Source: Amoebophrya sp. A120
Lineage: Eukaryota; Sar; Dinophyceae; Syndiniales; Amoebophryaceae
Direction of reading: 5' to 3'
Assembly: GCA_905178155.1 (NCBI GenBank)
Contig: CAJINV010000002.1
Location: 12,766,387-12,830,386, forward strand
DNA length: 64,000 nt
The notes beneath the pieces were generated by a model that saw only the letters and a program-made list of their open reading frames with translations, ran no database searches and was not told where the DNA came from. This document shows, piece after piece, positions 54,300 to 64,000 of the stretch; position 1 is the first letter of the stretch; the number at the start of each line of letters is the position of its first letter. The translations under genes were made by a program, and so were the position numbers.

Positions 54300-55947
54300 G
54301 TTTCGACGTGTCCCCTTAAGCCTTAATTCAGTATTGATTCTTGACATTGTCCTTGGTGTTATCTCGTTAAAGCCACGACCGCGGGCCGAACGGGGCCCTA
54401 AAGTTGACCCACCTGTTGCAGCGACAGCAAGCGGCCCTGTCTCCGTTCCAATATCTTTCATTGCAGAGTACCTAACTCACGTAGGGTAAATTTTTCCGAT
54501 GCGCAAGCTTCAGCTCAAAAATTAATTTGTTCGCAGCTTTGCGTTTGTCTGCTCCCTGCTACCCGAACTATACAACAAATTGAAACGCGCCTGATTGATG
54601 GAGTACTTGTTAAAGGAGCTGGCGCATTGTAGAGTGATCGAGTGAATCTCATTCTCATAATGGAGCAAAGAGAGAAATACTTAAATCAAAGTTGAATGTC
54701 GACCACGAAGTATGAACAACAAATAAGAGAACGGCCGAGGAGAAAGGGTCATGAACTTGATTCGGCAAAGCGTGTGTCTCTTTCATGAATGAGTCCGCAT
54801 TGGTGGAGCGCGACGAGCGAGATCTTTCTGATGTACGTCATTGACGAATTCACTTGAATGTCGTGATTGCGTTGTAGTTGCGCCTTGTGACACTTCATTT
54901 TTTGCTACTTCACGACTTCCGGAATGTGTGAGTCTGATCCATGGAGCAAACGAAGTTTGGACGAAGATAGGAGACATACTTATCTAGAAGAAGGTATCAG
55001 TAGTACAACCTCCTTGCCACGACTCGTACTACTTTAGCACTGCATATTCCACCGAACCATTGTAAAGTCTTGCCGGCCGGGCATCACCACCACATAGTTT
55101 CTTCGATCAACTTGGATGCGCAAAAGTTCGAGATTGGGGTGCGGTGCTGCCCCCAAGAATCATTGCACCAAGCACTTTTCCCTGCAGCCTCGTCCGTCGA
55201 GCTGCGGCACTCAGAAGTAAACCAACGGGTAATATCGCAGGGCTGGATTTTTTCCAGGTGCTGCTACGCTGCACGAAGGATCTTACGGCATCGGGGTCCG
55301 GGAGCTCACAACGAACAAAGTAGGGTGGAAGAAGTGCCTAGGGTGGTTTCGTACAAATACTCAGGGTGCTTGCGTAGAACACAGAACCCAAAAACAGCGC
55401 ATCACTTCGGGAAAAAACGCACACTTATCAATCTCTACGGAATAAAGTTGCAGCTCTGCTTTCCTGAGGTATCGTGTCGTGGAGTGCCGGAAAACTTCAC
55501 TCTCGGCCGTGTGGAATCTGGACCGTGACACGGGCGAGAAGCGCGAATTTCCCCCCCTGCTGTAGTACAACACGTTCGTGCGTCTCGTAACATTACGGAG
55601 GCTCAGGTCGATTGCTGTGCGTCGCGGTGTGAAAATAGTCAGTGGGTGTCCTTTTTGTGACCGGATCCTGACGAGCACGAGCGAATTCGATTCCACTGCA
55701 GGCGAGACGTGTTACTACACTCCTAGCACCAGATCTTCGACGAACCTGGTGTAGCACCAGTACGCGACCATCGCCTACTTGCCTCGACTCCAGCGAGAAA
55801 TCGAAATACTTACATATACAAGCTACGAAGTTCTTCAAAGTCAACGCAACGCGCGGTGCGGGGTGAACCCATTTCTGCCGCACCGGTAGTGTTCGCTGTA
55901 CTGTCCTTCGGTAGAAACTTTTTGGCCACTACCCAGGGAGCAGCAAG
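54300..55947. other. Intergenic spacer
   Basis: 1.6 kb. Frames at 55070-55528 (+) and 55593-55883 (-) lack an ATG or family features. Nothing else is supported. Confidence 0.5.
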
Positions 55948-58900
55948 ATGGCGGGCGTGGAGAACATGCGCACCATCCAGCGTGCAAAAACGCAGGATGG
56001 ACTCAAGTCCCCGGTATTCTCATCGTCCGGTGGACCAAAAAACGTTGACAGGGAGACAGCAGAGTACTTGTTCGATAGTTCGAGTTTGGAGCTGCCGTAG
56101 TTTCGATCATCAGATTTATAATTTGCGTGTCGCTGCGGCTCCGGTTGCTGGGCTGCAAGAATAGATTTTTCGTGAACAATTGTCACATCATCATTGAACA
56201 TGAAAACGAAAAATGCATTTGAATGCAGGTATTTGTCGTACCTTCGGGCAGCGACGCAGCGGGTTTTGCTGGATGAGACGCTCAAGATCGACACGGCAGA
56301 CTATTACGAGGAAAACAGTCTTTTCGCAAGAATCGCAGCAGACTCGAGGTAAGAAACCCATGCAGGACGAAAAGAATTCTTGTTTGGGAGTAGAACATTA
56401 TGCATGGTCGGTTTTTTTCTGTTGGGTCGTGCTGTGCGAGGATACATACAAATTTTTCATAGACTACCACTTCAGTAGCAAACAGAGCATTATGTATGAT
56501 CGTGTTGGGCCCACATCATGCTGTCAGCAACAGTACAAAAGCAGCGACATGGGCAAGGAGCAACGAAAACTTGGCTGTCCGAAATTCACGCAGACATGAC
56601 GAAAAAGCGCGCAACGGTCAGCGACTGCCTTGATCGAAATCTTTGGCGGCAAATTACAAAGGGAGCGCAAAAAGGCTCCCAACAACAAACAGCAAGCAGC
56701 GTCAGCATTTCTTCCGCTGCGTCCTTCCAAGAGCAAAATATTCCTATTCAGCAAATGCGAAGACTCCAGGGACGAAAAAGAATAGGAGTGAATCGCACAG
56801 GGACAATCTAAGGCTTAGAGTCGAACAGATTCAAATCATCATGTATGATCGTGTTGCTTCTGAGAAAGACTGTTATTGTTTCTCGACAACAGTCAATGTA
56901 CATCAACATCTATTCTTGCAGGTTCGATAACTTCACGCTTTTTGTGATTGTGCTGAACGCGGCCTGGATAGGGGTGGACACGGAGATAAACACAGCGCCG
57001 GATATATCCTGAGTAAAAACGTACCCACACCAGAGTTGTAATGCAGATTTGCAAAGACAGGAAGACTGGTAATGCGCATCCCCATGAGAGCCATTTCCAA
57101 TCGTGTTTTGGAATTTGTGACGCTGTGAACAGGATGAGCAGACGAATCTGTGATGCGGCTGCACTTGCTAACCTGCACTACACTGCATAGCGCAACTTGT
57201 CATGCGGGACTCACAAAGCTCCTAGGTTTGTGTTGCAAAATCCCCTTCCTGACCCTGGTGTGGGTACGTTTTTACTCAGGATAGGATATATCACGCTACG
57301 ACACGGCAAGCGTCATGATCGAGAACCTGTTTTGCTACTACTTCACAATAGAAGTTATCGTACGCTTCAACGCCTTCAAGTACGCCTGCAACTGCATCAA
57401 GGACTTTTGGTATCGCTTTACATATCATTCTGGCATTCATCAACGTGATGGAATGTAGCATTGAGCATTGCAGTTTTTCTTCTTGTTTGAGCATTGACAG
57501 TAAAGAAAACAACGGTTTTTGCGTCTTCATCTTCATCTTCTTCCTTCATCAGTGGCAGCACTGTTGAAAGTCTCCCAATCCAGGCGATTATGAGCGGCCT
57601 GAGAGGTCGAAAAAGGGAACTCTCTGGCGATAACGTCGAACAGAATGCATTCATCAAAGAGAACGGTTCTTGGGAATGTCTATGTCAATCTGAATCTATT
57701 TATACCCTATCAAGGTTCCGCTTCGACGCTTTCCTCGTGTCGCTGATGATAGTGGAGACGTGGCTTATGCCGTTAATCGGCGGCGGCGGCAATTTGTCCA
57801 CCTTGGCCATTTTGCGTCTCTTGCGTCTCGCCCGGCTCACAAGAATGGTCCGAATCATGCGATCTGTGCCTGAACTCCTCACACTGATTAAAGGTACACA
57901 AAATCGAAATCGTCCTGTTGAAGTTGAAGTTGATTGTGGAAAAAAATATAATATGTTTGTGCAGCAGGAGGTAGATTTTGCCGGGGGCTAGTTCGTTGCT
58001 AGGCTATGCGTTTTGCTTGAAAATAAATGATGTATCTATGACAGAAACATCACCGCTAACTCGCAGGTATGGTACGTGCAACAAAATCGGTGGCGTCAAC
58101 TCTTACACTGCTGATCATATTCCTCTATGTGTTATCCGAGATGAAAAGCGTGCTCGTGCAACGTACTTTTCTCATGTTATGAACCATACGTGCCGCGAGG
58201 CGGAGACGTCTGTCATCTAGCTAGCTGGAATTTATTGTATTCTTTGATGATTTTGTTCCCTCCCAACGATGATCTATGTCGAACATAGATAGGACCAGCA
58301 AATTATCATCGGAGACGCGGGTCGTACGACGACCTGTGCCACAAAAGATTTTTTTGTCATGCGTACCTACTCACCGGCTCCGTCAAGTGGACAGTCTATA
58401 CCTTGCTTTCCTGCTTGGAAAGCCCGTAGGTATTAGGAAGTTTCTGTTGCGCACTTTTTCATTCCGATACCGTTTTGGGCTTGTGTTTGCCATGCAGTAC
58501 AAGGACGAGTCGGTAGATGACAACAACCTCGAGGTGTTTGGGAACATTGGAGAGTCGATATTACAGGGAAAAATGCCCCCACCCCCAAATTTGCAGTAAT
58601 TTGTGATGCGAAGTTTCCAAATGAAAACTTTTTGTCATGCATGAAAGGAATATGAATCTTTGACTTTGTGACGCAGAGTCTAGGCGTATATAGCATTGCT
58701 TGCATGACAAGCGCCGCTCTTGCTGGGATCTTTTGTAATACAAATTTTCGCTATTCGTATTCACGATTGGACAGCTGTGATGCTGATAGATGCAAGAGGG
58801 CGAATGTTTCACTTGGAAAGGTTTGCAATACAAATGCTCCCAAGTTCGGGGATGGGGGCATTTTTCATTGTAATAGTCGATGTTCGCGCTCTTCATTGGC

Positions 58901-60954
58901 GGGACTCTGCTTGATGACTTGACGGCCTTCACGAATATCATCCGGGAATCAAAACAGCCAGCGATGCTGATAGCATGGTAACCACAATATAACTATGTCT
59001 ACTATGATTGAATGGTGAAATAGAATAGCGATAGCTCTCTCTCCTTTCTGCTTGTTGTGTTACAGTTCAAATGCAGGTCCTCGCTCTTCACAATTACAGT
59101 TTCAGCTTTGCCTTTATGACAGTAGCACACGCAGACCGACACAAAAAGTTTCGAAGCACGAAGAACAATTGTGTGAATAAGAATAGCGTACAAAAACCTC
59201 CGCGGTCCCTAGGTACCTCTTCGTGCTCTTATCTTCCTTCACGGTGCTCAACATGCTTATCGGTGTGCTGTGCGAGGTGGTGACGCAAACCGCGGAGGCG
59301 GAGCAGCAAAAGATGGTAATTGGTCAGGTTGGGTCGACCATGGTGGAGGTGTTTGCCGAGGTGGACGAGGATCGCTCCGGCTTGATTTCCGCGTCGGAGT
59401 TCGTAGGACAGTTGCACAACTCCCCCTCCCCCTCATTTGTCATGCAAAATACCCAATGCCAATCCACACACACACTTTGCCTCTTGGCACTGTTTGCATG
59501 GTGACAAGTTTTGGTAGCCCAAATAGCACCACAATCCAGTGCAAATTTGTCATGCAAAACCGGCATTCTTGCTGATGCTTGTGTTGCCGTTTATGCCATA
59601 CAAATGAGGGGAAGAGGGAGTTGTGCACTGTCATAGTTCGAGCTGATGAAGCAGAACGACAAGGTGACCGCTGCGCTTGAGCTGCTCGCGATCCAGAAAT
59701 CGCACCTGGTAGCACTCGCGGACTCGGTCTTCGGCGACCCGGCCGGGGGCGAGGGCGGAACCGGGCGGGAAGTCAGCTTCACAGAGTTTCTAGAAATGGT
59801 ATTGTAATATAATCTTCTGTAAGTTTTAGAAGTATAGTTATTCGACGTTTCACTTCCGTTCAGGTTTGGACGCTATTTCGGGGACCCTGCAAATGCGGCT
59901 CGAATTCGAAAGCAAATGCTTAGCTTTCGATGCAAAAAGAAAAATTGCCGGGGAAATACACATTATCTGTATCTCTACCTGCAGGCAATTCACCTGCGAC
60001 CCGAGAACCTGGCAACCGTGCTGGACGTGATTGAGTTGAGGAATGTAATGGGCGCGTACAAAAAGCTATCAAATGCAAAAATGTCTGGGTCTGGAAGAGT
60101 CATGCTGTTTTTGCATGACACAGAAGGTCTGGCATGGAAGCTCTAGCATCACAGTTCTCCAGAAGATTCCGCAATGCCGAATCCGCATCACAAATCCCCC
60201 ATTTAGGTGACAGAAAGTTGGCAGCTTTTGCCGCCTACGCATGGGAAATTTTTCTGTGTTCTGAAATGCGCATCACAAGTTCCTCCAGACCCAGACATAT
60301 TTGCATTGCATAAAAGCGGTTGGAGAACAAAGTCCTGGACTTCGAGGCGAGCGTGATGAGGGAAGTCTTCCGCAAAGGCATGGGCGTGCTGGACAATGGG
60401 CCCTCATTAGAAGACTACGATGACCTCATGGAGGTGAGGGAAAAGGCAGGGCGGGCAACAAGGTGCTGCTTTATTTTTACGAAGGAACAACAACATTGAC
60501 TTCAACTACTTCAGCACTTAAGACAACCAGTTCTGACCTACTCCTAGTCAATGGAAAGCATGGATTAAGATTCTTTTGTTGGAAAGATATAGATGTTCTT
60601 CGGGCCTACTTTCACTTCGCAACAAAAAAAATTATCTGTACTAAATCTACTCCGCCCAACAACTACAGGTTGATGCAAATGCTCGATAACGACTACTACG
60701 CCACCAAGCGACAGCTAGACGACCTGAAACGCGCGAAGGAGGCACACCAGATGCTGCTGGGGCGGGGGAAGATCGCGCGGATGATTTACAAGTTTTTGCA
60801 CGTGGCAGAGAAGATCAGTCTGAAGATCTTCGGGCCGGCCATCGACAAGATGCAGGGTCTGGACGAATACACGGAGCAGATCAAGAGCAAACTCAAGAAG
60901 AAGGAGGAGGCACCCCCGCAAACCGCCGACATCGCCCAGGGATCGAGTTCCTAG
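55948..60954 (+). CDS. Voltage-gated cation channel, single six-helix repeat, with C-terminal EF-hand
   Basis: Thirteen exons close in frame to 586 residues: 55948-56096, 56229-56348, 56922-57004, 57289-57409, 57715-57893, 58067-58132, 58475-58558, 58881-58977, 59213-59403, 59641-59798, 59985-60066, 60318-60462, 60669-60954. S1 FTLFVIVLNAAWIGV; S2 ENLFCYYFTIEVIVRF; S3 DAFLVSLMIVETWL; S4 LLRLARLTRMVRIMRS with arginines every third residue; S5 TLTLLIIFLYVFGLVF; pore GESMFALFIGGTLLDD; S6 LSSFTVLNMLIGVLCEVV. The EF-hand loop DEDRSGLISASEF and a long coiled coil (KRQLDDLKRAKEAHQM) follow. Tetramer assembly and calcium modulation are inferred. Ion selectivity cannot be read with confidence. Five introns are introners or decayed introners, one inside the pore helix and one inside the EF-hand. 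Confidence 0.85.
56508..56840 (+). mobile_element. 333-bp insertion with 16-bp target duplication (SINE-like)
   Basis: ATGTATGATCGTGTTG occurs at 56492-56507 and 56841-56856, bracketing 333 bp inside intron 2 of the channel gene. The 3' 152 bp recurs at 32416-32567. It contains a GGGAGC/GCTCCC hairpin (56661-56680) and ends GATTCAAATCATC without a poly(A) run. The long duplication suggests reverse-transcriptase-mediated insertion. Confidence 0.75.
56689..56841 (+). repeat. Dispersed 153-bp repeat, copy 2
   Basis: 3' part of the 333-bp insertion; differs from 32416-32568 at one base that I can see (AAATTATT versus AAAATATT). Confidence 0.85.
57005..57283 (+). mobile_element. Introner, family B, duplication GGATA
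   Basis: 279 bp. Perfect ends TATCCTGAGTAAAAACGTAC and complement. GGATA at 57000-57004 and 57284-57288. Excision gives TAPDISRYDTASVMIEN in frame; the apparent GT-AG (CTGA|GTAA...CTCAG) would leave an in-frame TGA. Confidence 0.92.
58133..58469. mobile_element. Decayed introner-like intron in channel S5
   Basis: 337 bp. Left TATCCGAGATGAAAAGCGTG, complement of right end TATCGGAATGAAAAAGTGCG. Flanks TGTGT and CCGTT no longer match. Excision plus five bases gives FLYVFGLVFAMQ in frame. Confidence 0.5.
58559..58875 (+). mobile_element. Introner, family E, duplication GTCGA, inside the channel pore
   Basis: 317 bp. Ends TATTACAGGGAAAAATGCCC and complement (CATTTTTCATTGTAATA). GTCGA at 58554-58558 and 58876-58880. 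Excision gives FGNIGESMFALFIGG. Close relative at 63375-63681. Confidence 0.93.
59404..59635. mobile_element. Introner, singleton family I, duplication GTTCG, inside the EF-hand
   Basis: 232 bp. Left TAGGACAGTTGCACAACTCC, complement of right TATGACAGTGCACAACTCCC. GTTCG at 59399-59403 and 59636-59640. Contains ATTTGTCATGCAAAA twice. Excision gives SASEFELMKQNDK. Confidence 0.9.
60067..60312. mobile_element. Introner, family A, duplication AAAGC
   Basis: 246 bp. AAAGC at 60062-60066 and 60313-60317. Excision joins GAYKK to RLENKVLDF in frame. Confidence 0.91.
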
Positions 60955-62862
60955 AAGAAGCGGTTTGTACTTGCTCCAGGATTATCTTCGATCCTGTCTC
61001 AGTAGCCAAAAAGAAAAGTACTGGACAGGTCGTTGGATGTCCGTGAAAATTCCGGGAAGCAGAGGGTGCTTTAGCGGCCGTCGCGCACCGCGACCGCCTG
61101 TGCTAGATCTTACACTATACAACGATGGTCCTGTATGAGTTAAAGTTGCTTATGAAGTTTGACAGAAAGCTACCATACATCCAATTTCAAAGTAGTATCA
61201 AACCAACAAGATGATTTTTTTTTCGCAATACGAGGAGGAACGCTGTGATTTTAAAAGCAGTGCAAGTTCAGAGCAGGAGAAGGGAACTAGAACTGAAAGC
61301 CGTTTTATGTAAAAATTGTATCCAAATGCAGTACAGCAAATGCAACTGTCTAAACAGTATCTGAGCACAGGAAGAACTTCCAGTGCAGCTGCCAATGAGC
61401 TTCTGTTTACTTTTTGATTCAGAACAGTACTGAGATCTCCTCTTTTTCTCGGGCTAAAGGAAAAAGCGCCATCAACGCTGTCCGCGCAACTGTCAAAGCC
61501 TCGGATTCACAAACATGCGAAATAAAATTCGTGAGTAAGTACTAACTTGACTTCAAGCGACGGTGACAGGATCTGACCGTTGCGCAGGAACAGGATATGT
61601 TTGTCCTCGAGCTTTACAACTACCTTGTACGAACACTTAATACAATTCTCACAACTTCAAAAATTGTGGGAAGCAATGAAGGTGTGACAGGGCTCCTTCT
61701 TTTTAACACAGCAGGAGATTCGAGATTCATCTTTCACAACAAACAATATGTTATGATACACACTACAAGACGCTAGAGGTAGGCCTGTCTCATCGCGTCC
61801 GCCACAACTTTCCGATATAATTTGCTGAACTTGTTCGAGGGACCGAAGAAACGTCACTGTCAACCATCCCTCCGTGTATCAACAAAAATGGCTCGTCCCG
61901 AGAAGAACCTTGTAGTCTGTCGTTGCATTACCCGATGAATTAGAACCGCCTACCGCCTCCGCCCCTATTTAGAGGTCCGTCGCTGCGTAAAAATCTCCAG
62001 CAGCCTGTTACAACTTGAGGTTGATTGAACAAAAGGGTGTCGTTTTCGTACTTCCCTCTCAGTGTTCCTTCGGTGAGGAACGTCAGGACTTTCTGTTGCG
62101 ATGTAGAACGCAGCTCTCTAGTTGATTTATTCGCATATGTTGCTCTGCTGGCCGCTTGCAGTCGGCTTTCGCTTTTGTAACGTTTTGGCATATTTTATTC
62201 ATCGTGGCAGTTCGTCGGCAGTACAATGTCCTGGGTCATCAACGTAAAAGAGAAGTTGCACTCTTGATCTGCAACTTTTAGGAGCACGCAGAAAGAAAAA
62301 AAGTATTTGAACAAACTAGCACAGGGATGCACGCGAACCAGATCCACCCAGATGTCTTTAGCGCGCCACAAATCTTCACACGCAAATTAGTAAATACCCT
62401 TTTATCATCTTCAAGAACGAAGACGATCTTGATGACTTTTGCAAATAGCACGGCTCGTTGTTGGACACTGAATAGAAGGATCTTGGTTGAGGTATCAAAA
62501 GCCGGTCTGTCAAACTGATCCCGCCCAGCTTGTTGCCTATCCCTTCATAGCTCGCAAAGTGCCGAACTACTTAGAACTGATTTCTGCACTGATCAACTGC
62601 AGTTTTGGAAAGAGAAGCAAAGGTTCCAAAAGTACACTGGCCGTCAAATATTGAATTTCAATTTTGAATACAGCGACTTAGAAGACCTAGTTGTAGGTGT
62701 ACTAGTCGATGAAATTGAAGCTGTCCCACTTCTTCATCTACACCAGCAGCTGTCTATCGATGTAAGGAGTAGAATGTGCTGGTAACAATTTCTTTCGTGT
62801 TTGTCTACTTTGTGAATTGAAAAAAAAAAGATTTTTACCTAAGATCTTTACTCGCCATAAAA
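60955..62862. other. Intergenic spacer
   Basis: 1.9 kb. A minus-strand 83-codon frame at 61940-62191 begins with ATG but shows no family features. No repeat or introner is seen. Confidence 0.45.
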
Positions 62863-64000
62863 ATGTCAGACGGCGGGCGCGACTTGTCCCTGTCGCGGAG
62901 CGCCAAGAACGAAGAGCTATCCTCGTCGGACGTGGAAAACAAGCAGAAGGCCCCCTCCGCCGCGGAAGAGGACCCCGCGCCGGCGGAAAAGGTTACCGCG
63001 AACGGCCATCATGAGGATGAAAAACCCGCGACCAAGCCCGCGGTGGTGTTGGCGCCTGGGGTCGATTATGGATTGCAAATATGTCTGGGTCTGGAAACAT
63101 GTAATGCTGAAAGTGAATCATAGACGCACTGCAATACGCAGCTATGCATGACAATTTTTTTGACTGCCATGTCTTACGTATTCCGCATGGCAAACTGTGT
63201 TTTTGCGCGACAGGTAAGAGGGCCTTTTCGTGCCTATGCAACACAGAGTCTTGAGTCATGCCAGACAAGCATGACAAGTCTCGCAATCTTCCAGACCCAG
63301 ACATTTTTGCATTTGATATCGATCCTGAGGTGATGGCAATCGCGCTGTCCTGGAACAAAACGGACGAAATTGGGTATTACAGTGAAAAATGCCCCCACCC
63401 CCAAATTTGCAATAATTTGTGATGCGAAGTTTCGAAATGAGAACTTTTTGTCATGCATGAAAGGAACATGAATCTTTATGATGCAGAGTCTAGGCGTATA
63501 TAGCGTTGCTTGCATGACAAGCGCCACTCTTGCTGGGATCTTTTGCAATACAAGTTTTCGCTATTCATCACGTTGGACATCTGTGATGCTGGTAGATGCA
63601 AGAGGGCGAGTGTTTCACTTGGAAAGGTTTGCAATACAAAGACTCCCGAGTTCGGGGGTGGGGGCATTTTTCATTGTAATATTGGGAACGACCGGCTGCA
63701 AGCGCGGGAAATGTGGTACAAGTGGGCGAACGCCAACGGCAAAATCTCCGCGGCCTTCGGGGACGTGTGGTATCAAATGCAAAAATGTCTGGGTCTGGAA
63801 ACTTGTGATGCTGGGTGGCGTATCATGATGAGGCCACAAGTGCTGGCCCAGCATGACAAGTTTCTGAGCTTCTAGGTGTTACCTATTCTGCATGACAAAC
63901 TGCGTTCCTGCATGACAGAAAAATGGAGCGGTTGGGTAACGTGCATGACAGATTCAAGAGTCATGCCAGACAAGCATGACAAACATGCATTCTTCCAGAC
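62863..64000 (+). CDS. Unrecognised gene, 3' truncated, broken by three introners in 1 kb
   Basis: The start is ATG 62863. Exons 62863-63066, 63324-63374 (51 nt) and 63687-63770 (84 nt), and then an introner that runs off the window. The first ~65 residues are acidic, Ala/Lys/Glu-rich and probably disordered (SSSDVENKQKAPSAAEEDPAPAEK). After excision the chain continues VDPEVMAIALSWNKTDEIGNDRLQAREMWYKWANANGKISAAFGDVW, a helical-looking domain I do not recognise. All three visible intron events are introners, so no ordinary intron has yet been seen in this gene. Confidence 0.65.
63067..63318 (+). mobile_element. Introner, family A (A3), duplication TCGAT
   Basis: 252 bp. TCGAT at 63062-63066 and 63319-63323. 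Same orientation as 26787-27036. Excision joins APGVD to PEVMAIAL in frame. Confidence 0.92.
63375..63681 (+). mobile_element. Introner, family E, duplication TTGGG
   Basis: 307 bp. TTGGG at 63370-63374 and 63682-63686. Strongly similar along its length to 58559-58875, same orientation. Excision joins KTDEIG to NDRLQAREM. Confidence 0.93.
63771..64000 (+). mobile_element. Introner, family A (A2), cut by window end
   Basis: Begins TATCAAATGCAAAAATGTC after TGTGG and reaches CATTCTTCCAGAC at the last base, so only about the last 25 bp are missing. Internally almost the same as 23495-23747. Confidence 0.9.

Noticed and set aside
55070-55528. 152-codon frame before the channel gene
   Set aside because: No ATG start, unusual composition and no recognisable similarity.
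61940-62191. 83-codon minus-strand frame with ATG
   Set aside because: Short, basic, without family features; it would be the only minus-strand gene in the window.

Overview
This window is nuclear DNA from a eukaryote with compact, intron-rich genes. Every convincing gene lies on the + strand. The proteins are clearly eukaryotic: the COPII coat subunit SEC23, a proteasome beta-2-type (beta4) subunit, an FCP1/SCP-type CTD phosphatase, a bestrophin, a ZnT9-like zinc transporter, an SCP-x-type thiolase and a voltage-sensor channel with an EF-hand. Coding exons look GC-rich and intergenic DNA AT-richer. The one-way gene order, the channel type and above all a dense load of inverted-repeat 'introner' elements inside reading frames point to a dinoflagellate-lineage alveolate. 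A syndinian such as Amoebophrya, from which introner elements with inverted and direct repeats have been reported (from memory), is my best guess. The taxon is inferred, not shown.

Layout: 406-1559 3' part of S-adenosylmethionine synthetase; 3065-6612 and 7987-11188 two unrecognised proteins; 13176-17971 SEC23; 18872-20032 PhyH-type dioxygenase; 20630-21952 VTT/SNARE-associated-Golgi membrane protein; 22706-25486 bestrophin; 26634-28622 low-complexity Q/N/G/Y-rich protein; 28691-29294 doubtful small gene; 30274-32064 thiolase; 32864-35584 ZnT9-like transporter; 36704-39473 membrane protein; 40511-42662 coiled-coil protein; 43379-45029 proteasome beta4; 45884-50854 FCP1-like phosphatase; 51883-52845 acidic protein; 52901-54299 satellite array; 55948-60954 voltage-gated channel with EF-hand; 62863 to the window end an unrecognised gene. 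Between them are 0.6-2 kb AT-richer spacers with no supportable genes. I recognised no tRNA or rRNA gene.

The striking content is the introner system. I count about 23 clear and 3 degenerate elements of about 140-360 bp (one is enlarged to 1.9 kb by a nested insertion). They fall into at least eight families by terminal inverted repeat. Nearly all begin TAT and end ATA (typically TATC...GATA), and nearly all are flanked by a 5-bp target duplication. In gene after gene, removing exactly the element plus one duplication copy restores the reading frame and the conserved protein (SEC23, bestrophin, thiolase, FCP1, channel pore). The internal GT/AG of family A would leave 19 nt and break the frame. 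Members of the same subfamily sit in both orientations and must both be spliced, so recognition seems to depend on paired ends rather than on GT-AG. All families share a short internal motif, TTTGTSATGC and its complement.

Other repeat structures are a 1.58-kb insert with poly(A) and a 19-bp duplication nested in an introner, a 333-bp insert with a 16-bp duplication whose 3' 152 bp recurs 24 kb away, and a higher-order satellite (166-bp unit, itself a 77+89 dimer).
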